The notes under the pieces are model-generated. The model saw only the letters and a program-made list of their open reading frames with translations, made no database searches and had not been told where the DNA came from. The position numbers were made by a program, and so were the translations under genes. Source: Methylophaga sp. (lineage in GTDB: Bacteria > Pseudomonadota > Gammaproteobacteria > Nitrosococcales > Methylophagaceae). Taken from it: a stretch of DNA of 26,396 nt. Each line of letters opens with the position of its first letter. Within the stretch, counting starts at the first letter, position 1. The stretch covers positions 1 through 26,396 of the forward strand of contig WTAY01000213.1 of assembly GCA_013139345.1 (NCBI GenBank), read 5' to 3'. Positions 1 through 7,540 of this stretch are shown piece by piece.

Positions 1-277
1 CAATTTTCACTTTTTGTTGCTCTTCGGCTGATAAGGCTGCGTATAGTCGCTTCAAATAGCCCAATGTAAAGGGACAAATATCAGCACAATTAGTATAACC
101 AAAGGCAATCACCACCACATTACCTTCATAATCATGAAATTCTATTTCTTTGCCATCAGCATTTACTGCTACAAAATCACCGCCAACCCCACTTAAAATT
201 GGTAATTCCTCAGCATTAACACTCAATGAGTAGCTTAATACTGTGATGAAAATAAAGGTAATTAGCTTATTTAACAT
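1..277 (-). CDS. Sco1/SenC-family copper chaperone, C-terminus cut by window edge
   Basis: Only the first 92 codons are present; the gene runs off the left edge. Residues 1-22 look like a signal peptide, so the protein should be exported or anchored facing the periplasm. The thioredoxin-like core follows, with the Sco metal-binding motif CADIC (C64 and C68, CxxxC) in the setting TNCADICPFT. Sco proteins bind copper and deliver it to, or maintain thiols of, cuproenzymes, most often the CuA site of cytochrome oxidase. Here the gene is third in a row behind nirK, which suggests copper supply to the nitrite reductase; that is inference. Its ATG overlaps the TAA stop of the upstream gene (ATGTTAA), indicating translational coupling. 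The conserved distal histidine of Sco proteins lies outside the window. Confidence 0.85.
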   Translation of the reverse strand, partial: MLNKLITFIFITVLSYSLSVNAEELPILSGVGGDFVAVNADGKEIEFHDYEGNVVVIAFGYTNCADICPFTLGYLKRLYAALSAEEQQKVKI

Positions 278-1143
278 AGCAATCCCACCCACGGTGCAAT
301 ATCCGGTAATAGATGTCTTTCTTTAATTGAAAGTACTTTCCATGATTTATCTTTTTGAATCTCATATTCAATTTCCTGATGTATTTTGGCAAGAACGGGT
401 TTGCCTGACGGGTTACTGCCTTTCCATTCAATAATAAGATCGAGGACATATGTATTATCTTTACCATCTACTTTCTTATTGCCCAGTTTTCGTAATAAGT
501 GACCCCCTTGTGCTAGGTATTTCTGACGCTTTTCTAACAATGTCGTAATGGAACCATTCAGCACATCACCACCTATAGTCATCGAATAGTTTGCAGAGTG
601 AAGCCATTGTTCAGCATCAATTGGCAGTAGGTTAACACCATCAAGATAAGCTAACCATTGATAGGCAAATTGACGGGGCTTGTAATATGTTCGGTCAAAT
701 TCTGTTGTGTGCATGCCTTGTACGTGTTCACTTTGTGATGTTTCTACTCGCTTAATAATAGGCTTTGATAACAAAGGAACGTGAAAAATAAATCTCTCTT
801 TTCTTTCCAAACTCTTATTATTTGACTCATCCTGATATTGAACCAGTGAGTTAACCTCAAACTGATAAAGATTAGAATCATCTAGTTTCGTGAGATCCGT
901 ACTTGTAATCTGTATCTGCTTAATGTTTTGAGGGTAGCGAAATCGGTAGTCATCCCACTTAGCATCTACCTTAGAAAATGATGACTCTTCATCTACCAGA
1001 ATTAAACTGCCATACCAGTTCATGATTATGGAAGCCATAGCGTTAAGCGAGCTCGTATATTCAATACGCTTCTGATCTTCGGTAGGAGCTGCATTAACCG
1101 CAGCCCCCACAAAAAATAGAATAAGTAATAAAATAGACCTCAT
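271..1143 (-). CDS. Exported protein of unknown function, between nirK and a Sco gene
   Basis: I do not recognise a family for this 290-residue protein. It starts with a clear signal peptide (residues 1-18, ending VNA before APTEDQ) and has no further membrane span, so it is probably periplasmic. The rest is mixed charged and hydrophobic sequence of alpha/beta character, with one cysteine, at the very C-terminus (GLLC). The gene follows nirK by 35 bp and overlaps the sco start, so the three genes look like one transcript driven from the nirK promoter. A role in NirK maturation or in metal handling is suggested only by position. An AGG about nine bases before the ATG can serve as ribosome binding site. 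Confidence 0.8.
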   Translation of the reverse strand: MRSILLLILFFVGAAVNAAPTEDQKRIEYTSSLNAMASIIMNWYGSLILVDEESSFSKVDAKWDDYRFRYPQNIKQIQITSTDLTKLDDSNLYQFEVNSLVQYQDESNNKSLERKERFIFHVPLLSKPIIKRVETSQSEHVQGMHTTEFDRTYYKPRQFAYQWLAYLDGVNLLPIDAEQWLHSANYSMTIGGDVLNGSITTLLEKRQKYLAQGGHLLRKLGNKKVDGKDNTYVLDLIIEWKGSNPSGKPVLAKIHQEIEYEIQKDKSWKVLSIKERHLLPDIAPWVGLLC

Positions 1144-1178
1144 CGGTTAAAACCTATTTATTGGTATTGATTCGCAAT

Positions 1179-2300
1179 TTATTGAATAGGTCCAGGTTTT
1201 TGTACCTGTTCCATCAAGTCATTGTTCCATTCACCTTCTACAGACACATGGGCCGCCGCACCAAACATAATGGCCTCGATCAAATTATGGTTCACATACG
1301 CATAAAGGCCCGGTTGCTTGAAGGTATAGGTTGCCGCAGCCGCTTCATCACCCGCAATCGCCCATGTTTCTAAATTAGTCGCCGGTGCATCATTAAATGA
1401 TCCACCACGCCACACTAAGTCGCCATGACCGCCAATTAAGTGAATGCGTGTATCACGGTTGGCTTGTGAATGGAGGAATAACACCGTTTCTCCAACTTTC
1501 GCAGTCATTGAGTTTTCGCCGGTTAATGCACCCACTTTGCCATTAAATGTGATGTGTGTTGGTGTCAACGTTTTCATCACTTCCATGGTGTCACCCATCG
1601 CCATTACTGGCGCATCATAACGTTTAAATTTGCCCTCTTTATCTTGAGGAACATACCAGTCTTGCTCGCCAATATAGTACGCTTTGTCATAGGTCACTAG
1701 ATTACCCTTTTCATCTTTCAGACCGTCACGTGGCAAAATCATAATCGCCCCGTTCATTCCTGAAACAACATGATAAGGAATCATCACGCCACCCGGTGCA
1801 CAATGGTAAACAAACACACCCGCCTTAGTCGCTTTAAAGCGAAGTATAACTTGTTGTCCTGGTGCTACATTTGTTAAACCACCACCACCTAATGCACCTG
1901 TTGCGGCATGAAAATCAATATTGTGAACCATTGTGTTCGTTTTAGGGTTTTTTAAGGTTAGCTCAACATAATCACCAACATGAGCAACAATCATTGGCCC
2001 AGGATTACTGCCCTCAAAGGTCATCGCTTGCACAAAGACACCAGGGGATATTTCCATTTCTTTTTCGACAATATCCATTGTCATCTCAATAATTTGTGGG
2101 CCACCTTTAGCGACTTGATCATGCTTTGGTAAGAACGGTGGTGCAACTAATGTTTGAGTGACTCGCTCTAGACCTTGTATTTTTGCAGTCACGCCTATTT
2201 TACCGACTTCTAACGCTTCTCCTGAAAATGATGGAGCAGAAAATGCGACAAGAGATGCAGCAATAGCAATACTTAAACCTAACTTTTTAAAATGACTCAC
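1179..2300 (-). CDS. nirK: Copper-containing nitrite reductase NirK
   Basis: This periplasmic trimeric enzyme reduces nitrite to nitric oxide, the defining step of denitrification. The start chosen is GTG at 2300 (MSHFKKLG...), which follows a good GGAGA and gives a normal signal peptide ending near residue 27; a longer frame to 2375 would add an implausible leader. Numbered from that GTG, all copper ligands are visible: type 1 H126, C167, H177, M182; type 2 H131, H166, H338. The catalytic pair is D129 (HNIDFH) and H287 (IHLIGGHGD). Length (373 residues) and the loop GALGGGGL fit the compact two-domain class I NirK without a fused cytochrome or extra cupredoxin domain. A Dnr/Fnr-type box lies about 75 bp upstream of the start. 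Confidence 0.97.
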   Translation of the reverse strand: MSHFKKLGLSIAIAASLVAFSAPSFSGEALEVGKIGVTAKIQGLERVTQTLVAPPFLPKHDQVAKGGPQIIEMTMDIVEKEMEISPGVFVQAMTFEGSNPGPMIVAHVGDYVELTLKNPKTNTMVHNIDFHAATGALGGGGLTNVAPGQQVILRFKATKAGVFVYHCAPGGVMIPYHVVSGMNGAIMILPRDGLKDEKGNLVTYDKAYYIGEQDWYVPQDKEGKFKRYDAPVMAMGDTMEVMKTLTPTHITFNGKVGALTGENSMTAKVGETVLFLHSQANRDTRIHLIGGHGDLVWRGGSFNDAPATNLETWAIAGDEAAAATYTFKQPGLYAYVNHNLIEAIMFGAAAHVSVEGEWNNDLMEQVQKPGPIQ

Positions 2301-2374
2301 TTCGTTTCTCCAATTAAATAAATTTTCGTACACAGATGTTATGTTGAGTATCTTCCCCTTCGGTGTCAACGACA

Positions 2375-2388
2375 TTGATTTAGGTCAA
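2375..2388 (-). promoter_or_regulatory. Dnr/Fnr-type box upstream of nirK
   Basis: The sequence TTGATTTAGGTCAA (minus strand TTGACCTAAATCAA) is a one-mismatch version of the palindrome TTGAT-N4-ATCAA bound by Fnr/Dnr/NNR regulators. It sits 74 bp before the nirK GTG, a distance compatible with class II activation at about -41. Confidence 0.75.
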
Positions 2389-2460
2389 GAGAAATGACAA
2401 ATAAGCTATATTTACCAATAAATTGCGTTATTTGACATAGATCTGAGACTCTACCAATTT

Positions 2461-4296
2461 CTAACGTGTTAGGCGTAAATATAATTGGGGTAATTTTGCA
2501 GGCAGTTCTGCTATGTTTTTTATAAGAATGTAGGCATTTTTACCAAATAAATATGGCAAGTAATCCTCTGCCTTTTCATCAATCGTGACACAGAAAGGCT
2601 GTAAGCCTTTTTTCTCGGCTTCGAGTATTGCTTGACGGGTATCCTCTATTCCATAACGACCTTCATATTTATCGAGATCATTGGGTTTACCATCAGTAAT
2701 GATCAGTAATAACTTCTGACTTGTCGCTTCTTTTTCTAGAAGGCTAGTCGCATGACGTATCGCCGCTCCCATACGAGTGTAATAACCAGGTTTAATGGCA
2801 TCAATATACCCACGTACATCATTATCATAGGCATCATCAAAGCCTTTAATATTATAAAAACGAACATGATTACGGTTTCGTGAAGAAAAGCCATGTAAGG
2901 CAAACCTATCCCCTGTAACACTTAATGCTTCTGAGAATAAATAGAGGGAATCGCGAATAACATCGACCACTCTTGAGCTGTTATTAATGTAGGCATCTGT
3001 CGATAATGATAAGTCAGCAAGTAATAGGCATGACAAATCACGTGTTTCATTGCGTAGTTCGCGATAAACAGGTGCATCACTATTCACACGACCATGTTTA
3101 CGATCCGTAAGAAAGTTAATATAGCTCTCTAAGTCCAATTCTGAACCATCACTTTGTCGGTTAAGCCAGTGCCGTTGTGGACGTAACATCTCAAACTGTC
3201 GCCGTATTCTACGCGCCTGACTTTTTAATTTTACGGGTAATTCCGTTGCCTCAGTATGACGAGAAGTCATAGGTATAATTCGACAATGATCTTTTTGTAG
3301 ACATCGTTTTTTATAATCCCACTCGTCGACAGGAATACCTTCACCTAAAACAATATCGTCATAATGACTTGAGGGTAAATCTAGATCTAATTTGATTTTA
3401 CTTGCCGTTGTTTCATTGTCCTGAGCAACCGTAATGTTATCCATGTCTTCTGCTGTTTGCATGGCATCATCATCGTCATCTTCCGTACTTGTCCGATCTA
3501 TCTTACTGTACTCTCCCCAACTCCATAAACTCTCCAAACGAAAACTCATTAAGCCATCACTGCCTTCTGGCATATCGGTACGATTACCTTGTTTACGCTT
3601 TTGCTGTTTTTTCTGCTCTTTCTTAGTTTCACTTGTTTCAGGAAGTTCAGGATCATGAATAGCAGTGCTGCCATTAATCTCACTGTTTGGTGGAGAAGGA
3701 TGCAACCAAAGTGATACTGGTTGTGGTGGGCGTTTGGCATATTCTAAAACGATTGTTGCTGTTACATCTAATAATGCAGAACGAATTGCCAACTCTTGCT
3801 TAGCCTCACGTTTGTCTAGACTATTGGGGGAGCTACGTTGTGCAATATGTGCCTTAACAAGGGTCTTATATTTACCGCGTAGACCAGGCCAAATTGCTAA
3901 GGTTTTTTGGGTTCGTTCTTGGTTACGAGTAATCCAATCGCCTTTTCCTATTGTCACAACGGATATTGCTGTTAGCCATAAATACAAATCTCGATTCAAT
4001 TGTTTGCTAGGAAATAGGGCAATACTTTCTGGTAATCGTAACGTTTCTTCATCGCGCCATGCATATTGTGTTTTATCACCGAGACCAGCAATTCGTTGCA
4101 ATATCGACCGTTTTGCATAGACATCAGAATCTGTTGAACTTTCAACACGTAAGCCTCCTTCCCCCCCTAATGCTCGGAAGAAGATACCGGCCGTAAGACG
4201 AATATCATCTAAATACACAATGGCGTCAGGAAAATGTGTTTCAGCCCGCTTAGTAATAAAACGATGCCATGTTGAACCGACTAATTCTTCTAACAT
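2461..4296 (-). CDS. norD: NorD, von Willebrand factor A protein for NO reductase activation
   Basis: NorD works with the AAA+ ATPase NorQ to activate or assemble cytochrome-c NO reductase, probably during insertion of the non-haem iron; it is cytoplasmic. The 611-residue protein has the expected architecture: a long N-terminal region, a charged low-complexity middle (run of five aspartates in STEDDDDDAM near residue 275), and a C-terminal VWA domain of about 185 residues. The VWA metal-ion site is visible as DLSLST (DxSxS) near residue 425 and LLLIITDGKPND near the end. It lies 160 bp from nirK and about 10 bp after the zinc-ribbon gene, as the last gene of the norE-to-norD run. Length and order Q then D match NorD rather than generic MoxR-associated VWA proteins. 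Confidence 0.93.
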   Translation of the reverse strand: MLEELVGSTWHRFITKRAETHFPDAIVYLDDIRLTAGIFFRALGGEGGLRVESSTDSDVYAKRSILQRIAGLGDKTQYAWRDEETLRLPESIALFPSKQLNRDLYLWLTAISVVTIGKGDWITRNQERTQKTLAIWPGLRGKYKTLVKAHIAQRSSPNSLDKREAKQELAIRSALLDVTATIVLEYAKRPPQPVSLWLHPSPPNSEINGSTAIHDPELPETSETKKEQKKQQKRKQGNRTDMPEGSDGLMSFRLESLWSWGEYSKIDRTSTEDDDDDAMQTAEDMDNITVAQDNETTASKIKLDLDLPSSHYDDIVLGEGIPVDEWDYKKRCLQKDHCRIIPMTSRHTEATELPVKLKSQARRIRRQFEMLRPQRHWLNRQSDGSELDLESYINFLTDRKHGRVNSDAPVYRELRNETRDLSCLLLADLSLSTDAYINNSSRVVDVIRDSLYLFSEALSVTGDRFALHGFSSRNRNHVRFYNIKGFDDAYDNDVRGYIDAIKPGYYTRMGAAIRHATSLLEKEATSQKLLLIITDGKPNDLDKYEGRYGIEDTRQAILEAEKKGLQPFCVTIDEKAEDYLPYLFGKNAYILIKNIAELPAKLPQLYLRLTR

Positions 4297-4306
4297 AACA
4301 TCAGCC

Positions 4307-4510
4307 TCATCTACCGGTAAAAGGTGACCAATCAGGTGGTAACCATACCATCATGAAAAAGCAGAAAAGTACTAATGCTACAAACCATAAAACAAAATGT
4401 CTTTGTTTTTGTGTCGCATGATGTGGAGGCAAAGGAATGCCACAATGTGGGCAGCTGCTATCTTCAGCCTCAATGTTTCCAGCACAGTGTTTACATAGTA
4501 ATGTGCTCAT
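4307..4510 (-). CDS. Small zinc-ribbon membrane protein between norQ and norD
   Basis: A 67-residue protein with an N-terminal treble-clef or zinc-ribbon unit (C6-x2-C9 and C20-x2-C23, CKHC...CPHC) followed by one membrane span (about residues 39-56). The ATG overlaps the stop of the preceding gene by four bases (ATGA), and norD follows ten bases later, so it is clearly part of the operon. I know no function. Its place within the NO reductase activation genes suggests a helper in NorQD action or metal handling, but this is only positional. It is a real gene rather than a shadow because of the tight coupling and the intact cysteine pairs. Confidence 0.75.
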   Translation of the reverse strand: MSTLLCKHCAGNIEAEDSSCPHCGIPLPPHHATQKQRHFVLWFVALVLFCFFMMVWLPPDWSPFTGR

Positions 4511-4884
4511 TTCGATAACTGTCCAATAAGTGGATAACTAAATGCTAAACCCTTTATGGCTTTGGTGAAACCCAAGATCCCTACTGTTAGGAACACAGGC
4601 ACAATCAACATAAAATAGACCTCTAATGAAAACAGAGCCGTTAGAGAGGCATATCCCTCTGTTAATAGAATAAAGACATTAATTGATAGAAAAATTATCG
4701 TACTCAAACTACTGGCTATTAAGGTTTGGCTTATATGTCTCTTGGCAACCGTTGAGCTTTGTTTATATCGTATAAAATAAAGCACCCACAATACAATATA
4801 AAAAACACCCACAAATAGAAGATTTGCAATGAAAAAAGCCTCTGCAAATGAAGCAGTATTATCTGTAGATGATGACTCACTCAT
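4507..4884 (-). CDS. Small multi-pass membrane protein, DUF4870-like, in nor operon
   Basis: The 125-residue protein has three to four hydrophobic spans (about residues 17-38, 50-75, 80-110). The combination of a polar KRHISQTL stretch after span 1 and the ending FSYPLIGQL resembles the DUF4870 family of small membrane proteins, though I cannot confirm that by search. The ATG at 4884 starts one base after the norQ stop; a TTG at 4893 would add three residues and overlap norQ. No strong Shine-Dalgarno is visible, consistent with translational coupling. Function unknown. It is flanked by norQ and the zinc-ribbon gene. Confidence 0.75.
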   Translation of the reverse strand: MSESSSTDNTASFAEAFFIANLLFVGVFYIVLWVLYFIRYKQSSTVAKRHISQTLIASSLSTIIFLSINVFILLTEGYASLTALFSLEVYFMLIVPVFLTVGILGFTKAIKGLAFSYPLIGQLSK

Positions 4885-4885
4885 C

Positions 4886-5683
4886 CTATTCAACAGCCAT
4901 TTTTGCTTTAACCACTTCCATTAATGCCTCTACCGTTTCTTCGTCATCACTCAAAGGTTCAATAATCGCTGCACGACAGGCTTCTATTGGATCTAGGCCT
5001 GATTTAATTAATGTTGCTGCATATACCAATAAACGAGTTGATGCAGATTCTTCTAAATCATGGTCTTTTAACACCCTCAAAGAATGTGCTAATTCGATCA
5101 GCCGCATTGATAGTGCCGGCTCAATATTAGTCTCTTGCTGAATAATTTTTGTTTCAGTCTCTTTATCAGGATAGTCAAACCGCATTGAAACGAAACGTTG
5201 TCGGGTGGAGGGTTTCATGCCTTTTAATAAGTTTTGATAGCCAGGGTTATAAGACACCACCAACATAAATCCAGGGGGTGCTTTGAGTAACTCTCCGGTC
5301 CGCTCTATCGGCAAGATACGTCTGTCATCAGATAATGGATGTAGTACTACCGTTGTATCTTTACGTGCTTCTACTACCTCATCTAAATAACAAATTGCAC
5401 CTTCGCGTACCGCTTTCGTTAAAGGGCCATCATGCCAATACGTTTCACCATCACCAATTAAGTGTCGTCCCACTAAGTCTGCAGCTGTTAAGTCATCATG
5501 GCAGGCAATCGTATATAAAGGCCGACCTAATTTAGCTGCCATATGTTCAACAAAACGTGTTTTACCACAACCTGTAGGCCCTTTTATTAATAATGGTAGT
5601 TGGTTGTTATAAGCGTGTTCAAACAATTCAATTTCATTGTGTTGATCTTGGTAATATGGGATTTCAGTTGTTTTATTACTCAT
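4886..5683 (-). CDS. norQ: NorQ, MoxR/CbbQ-type AAA+ ATPase
   Basis: NorQ is a cytoplasmic hexameric AAA+ ATPase that, with NorD, is needed for active cytochrome-c NO reductase. The 265-residue length is typical. Walker A is GPTGCGKT (about residues 35-42), Walker B is ICYLDEVVEA (near residue 98), and the sensor region SYNPGYQ lies near residue 150. The C-terminal CbbQ/NirQ/NorQ extension (STRLLVYAATLIKSGL) is present. It follows the hemerythrin gene with eight bases between, and is followed by two small membrane genes before norD. Usual norCBQD order is interrupted here by five insertions in total. Confidence 0.95.
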   Translation of the reverse strand: MSNKTTEIPYYQDQHNEIELFEHAYNNQLPLLIKGPTGCGKTRFVEHMAAKLGRPLYTIACHDDLTAADLVGRHLIGDGETYWHDGPLTKAVREGAICYLDEVVEARKDTTVVLHPLSDDRRILPIERTGELLKAPPGFMLVVSYNPGYQNLLKGMKPSTRQRFVSMRFDYPDKETETKIIQQETNIEPALSMRLIELAHSLRVLKDHDLEESASTRLLVYAATLIKSGLDPIEACRAAIIEPLSDDEETVEALMEVVKAKMAVE

Positions 5684-5691
5684 TTTAAATC

Positions 5692-6165
5692 CTAGTCATC
5701 CACTGTCGTATGGGGGTCAAAACCATGCATGACAGCAAAGTGTGCCGTTATCATATCCATCGAGTTTACATGATTATCAAACCACTGCGGCCAAGATGAA
5801 AAGACATACTCAGCAAGTAGTTCAATATCAGCATTACGTTGCCATGTTTGTATAATATCGGTCATATTAGCTAATACTCTTTCATGCTCAGATGAATGCA
5901 CTAAAGACATAGGAAACTGTATCTCTTGCATTAATGTATTCTCTCGATCAAAGTGTGCTTGCGTATGGCTTAACCACTCTTCCAACAGTGTGTTTAAGGT
6001 CTTTGTTTGCTCAGATGTCGGTGCCTTATTTTGTTCATATTCAGTAATGGTGGCACCTAACTTTTCCACTAACTCTATTTCTTCAAAGTGAGTGCTATTC
6101 ATAAAATCAAGAGCCACATGGGGTATGGTGCCTGCATTCAAGATTATTTTGTTTTTTACAGTCAT
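5692..6165 (-). CDS. Hemerythrin-domain protein (non-haem di-iron), in nor operon
   Basis: This 157-residue cytoplasmic protein has every ligand of a bacteriohemerythrin di-iron site in order: H26, H71 and E75 (HFDRE), H90 and H94 (HSSEH), H132 and D137 (HVNSMD). Such domains bind O2 reversibly and some bind NO or serve in repair of iron centres. Family spacing between ligand 1 and 2 is a little longer than usual, with an inserted loop. The gene sits 12 bp behind the norF-like gene and 8 bp before norQ, so it is expressed with NO reductase. A role as NO or O2 sink, or in iron supply to the FeB site that NorQD is thought to load, is inference from position. Confidence 0.9.
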   Translation of the reverse strand: MTVKNKIILNAGTIPHVALDFMNSTHFEEIELVEKLGATITEYEQNKAPTSEQTKTLNTLLEEWLSHTQAHFDRENTLMQEIQFPMSLVHSSEHERVLANMTDIIQTWQRNADIELLAEYVFSSWPQWFDNHVNSMDMITAHFAVMHGFDPHTTVDD

Positions 6166-6177
6166 ATCAATAGCCCT

Positions 6178-6438
6178 TCAAATACTAATAATATAAGCCA
6201 CAGCAATGGCAAGACAGATCGACCACAACCAGCCATACATAATTACTCGCCATAATAGGGACACGCCACGTAATGCCATAAATTCTCTGATAATCAACCC
6301 GCCTTTTATCGCAGCCGTGAATAACAAGAATAAAACGACAATGACTCCGCTATACCCCATCTGCCCCATCGCATAGGTAGTGAGTGTTAATACGACCATC
6401 AGCAACCAAATCGTGTGGATGTTATAAATACGTTTCAT
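6178..6438 (-). CDS. norF: NorF-like small membrane protein (cytochrome oxidase subunit IV-like)
   Basis: The start at 6438 is chosen because its ATG overlaps the norE stop in the coupled arrangement ATGA; a longer frame to 6474 would lie inside norE. The 86-residue product has three hydrophobic helices (about residues 8-25, 29-50, 61-83), like NorF and the prokaryotic subunit IV family that accompanies a subunit III homologue. NorEF are accessory to NO reductase and improve its yield or activity. The name rests on position after norE and topology, not on a diagnostic motif. Confidence 0.75.
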   Translation of the reverse strand: MKRIYNIHTIWLLMVVLTLTTYAMGQMGYSGVIVVLFLLFTAAIKGGLIIREFMALRGVSLLWRVIMYGWLWSICLAIAVAYIISI

Positions 6439-7016
6439 CGGATGATGTACACCAGTGGAAATAATATGATCCAAACTAAATCGACCATATGCCAGTAAGA
6501 GGCTCCGGTTTCTACTCCTGTATGATTTTTCTCCGTGTATGCACCTCGTTTTGCTTTTATTACTATTGCAAACAAAATCAACATACCTAACACGACATGT
6601 AAGAAATGGAACATGGTAAGAGAGAGATAGAACATATAAAACGTGTTTGTGCTTAGGTTAATACCCGCTGAAAATTTTTCACTGTATTCAATAGACTTGA
6701 GAATAAGAAAGCCTAACCCACCACCTAAAGCGGCATAAAGCCAATTCACACAAAGACTGACTTTATTTAGCTTAATGGCATAAACCGCACGTACAACAAA
6801 ATAACTAGAAGTAATTAGTAATAAGGTATTTACTGCACCAAGTTCACGGTTAAGTGTTAATTGATACTGATTAAACATCTCAATATTTTGTACTCTCATC
6901 ACAGCATAGGCAATAAAGAAAATGCCAAATACTAATAACTCCATAAAAATAAAAAACCAAATTGCTAGATCACCTGGGAGAAGTTTTGGCTCTGTAAAGA
7001 CAGTATCAGTAGTCAC
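6435..7016 (-). CDS. norE: NorE, cytochrome c oxidase subunit III homologue
   Basis: The 193-residue protein has five membrane spans and the subunit III signatures: PGDLAIWFFIFMELLVFGIFF at the N-terminus, FHFLHVVLGM in the middle, and the ending GASYWHMVDLVWIILFPLVYI. NorE is an accessory membrane protein of cytochrome-c NO reductase, distinct from aa3-oxidase CoxC by its shorter length and its nor neighbours. A perfect Dnr-type box lies 58 bp ahead of the ATG, so this gene probably begins the transcript norE-norF-hemerythrin-norQ-two membrane genes-norD. Confidence 0.9.
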   Translation of the reverse strand: MTTDTVFTEPKLLPGDLAIWFFIFMELLVFGIFFIAYAVMRVQNIEMFNQYQLTLNRELGAVNTLLLITSSYFVVRAVYAIKLNKVSLCVNWLYAALGGGLGFLILKSIEYSEKFSAGINLSTNTFYMFYLSLTMFHFLHVVLGMLILFAIVIKAKRGAYTEKNHTGVETGASYWHMVDLVWIILFPLVYIIR

Positions 7017-7073
7017 GTTAATCTTATTTAATTTAATGTAACGCTATTCTGACGTTTTTTAATTACTCACGCC

Positions 7074-7087
7074 TTGATCCGTATCAA
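7074..7087 (-). promoter_or_regulatory. Dnr/Fnr-type box upstream of norE
   Basis: TTGATCCGTATCAA is a perfect TTGAT-N4-ATCAA palindrome, 57 bp before the norE ATG. It reaches to within one base of the stop of the upstream membrane gene, so the operator is packed between two genes and implies a second NO-responsive promoter after norCB. Confidence 0.85.
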
Positions 7088-7088
7088 G

Positions 7089-7454
7089 TTATTTCGATAA
7101 AAATGATTTTGTTAGTTTCTTACCTGTCCACGATCTCACCATCGTCCATGTGGCAAATAATATAAACATGGCATGAACAAAAACAAAGTAAGAAATAACA
7201 TAAACCCATGTCCACGGTGAATCAAATCCACCCAATAGAATCATAAGCCCAGTTACCAGCACTAGTGCAATAGCAGCTATAAGGTTTGTTGTGATTCCTA
7301 ACATGACATAATATCGGTCAATCGTATTTGCCTCTGTTTTTTTGTAGATAAACAGTAAAGCTACAAACCCTATTACAGGTAATGCCGTCAGGTTTAATAA
7401 TGAGAGAAGTGTTGATATTTCTGCTCGTTTTAGCTGCAATTCATCCGTTTTCAT
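7089..7454 (-). CDS. Small membrane protein of unknown function, downstream of norB
   Basis: Start taken at 7454, seven bases after a strong GAGGGG; the earlier ATG at 7460 is too close to it. The 121-residue product has three predicted spans (about residues 18-37, 47-72, 79-104) and no cysteines or obvious haem or metal ligands. I do not recognise the family; it looks like a small subunit or assembly protein typical of respiratory clusters. It lies between the norB terminator-like hairpin and the norE operator, so it might be transcribed by read-through from norCB. Confidence 0.75.
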   Translation of the reverse strand: MKTDELQLKRAEISTLLSLLNLTALPVIGFVALLFIYKKTEANTIDRYYVMLGITTNLIAAIALVLVTGLMILLGGFDSPWTWVYVISYFVFVHAMFILFATWTMVRSWTGKKLTKSFLSK

Positions 7455-7467
7455 TTTCATTCCCCTC

Positions 7468-7497
7468 AAAAAAACATACCGCCTATAAAGGCGGTAT
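7468..7497 (-). terminator. Rho-independent terminator after norB
   Basis: On the minus strand ATACCGCC-TTTATA-GGCGGTAT forms a perfect 8-bp stem followed by G and seven Ts. It lies 44 bp past the norB stop and ends just ahead of the ribosome binding site of the next gene, so it would limit, not necessarily abolish, read-through. Confidence 0.8.
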
Positions 7498-7540
7498 ATT
7501 AAGCATGTCTAAACTTCACCTAGGTGAAATAAGGAATACG

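Noticed and set aside
2301..2375. 25-residue N-terminal extension of NirK
   Set aside because: The extension would cover the Dnr-type box and precede a normal signal peptide; GTG at 2300 has a good ribosome binding site.
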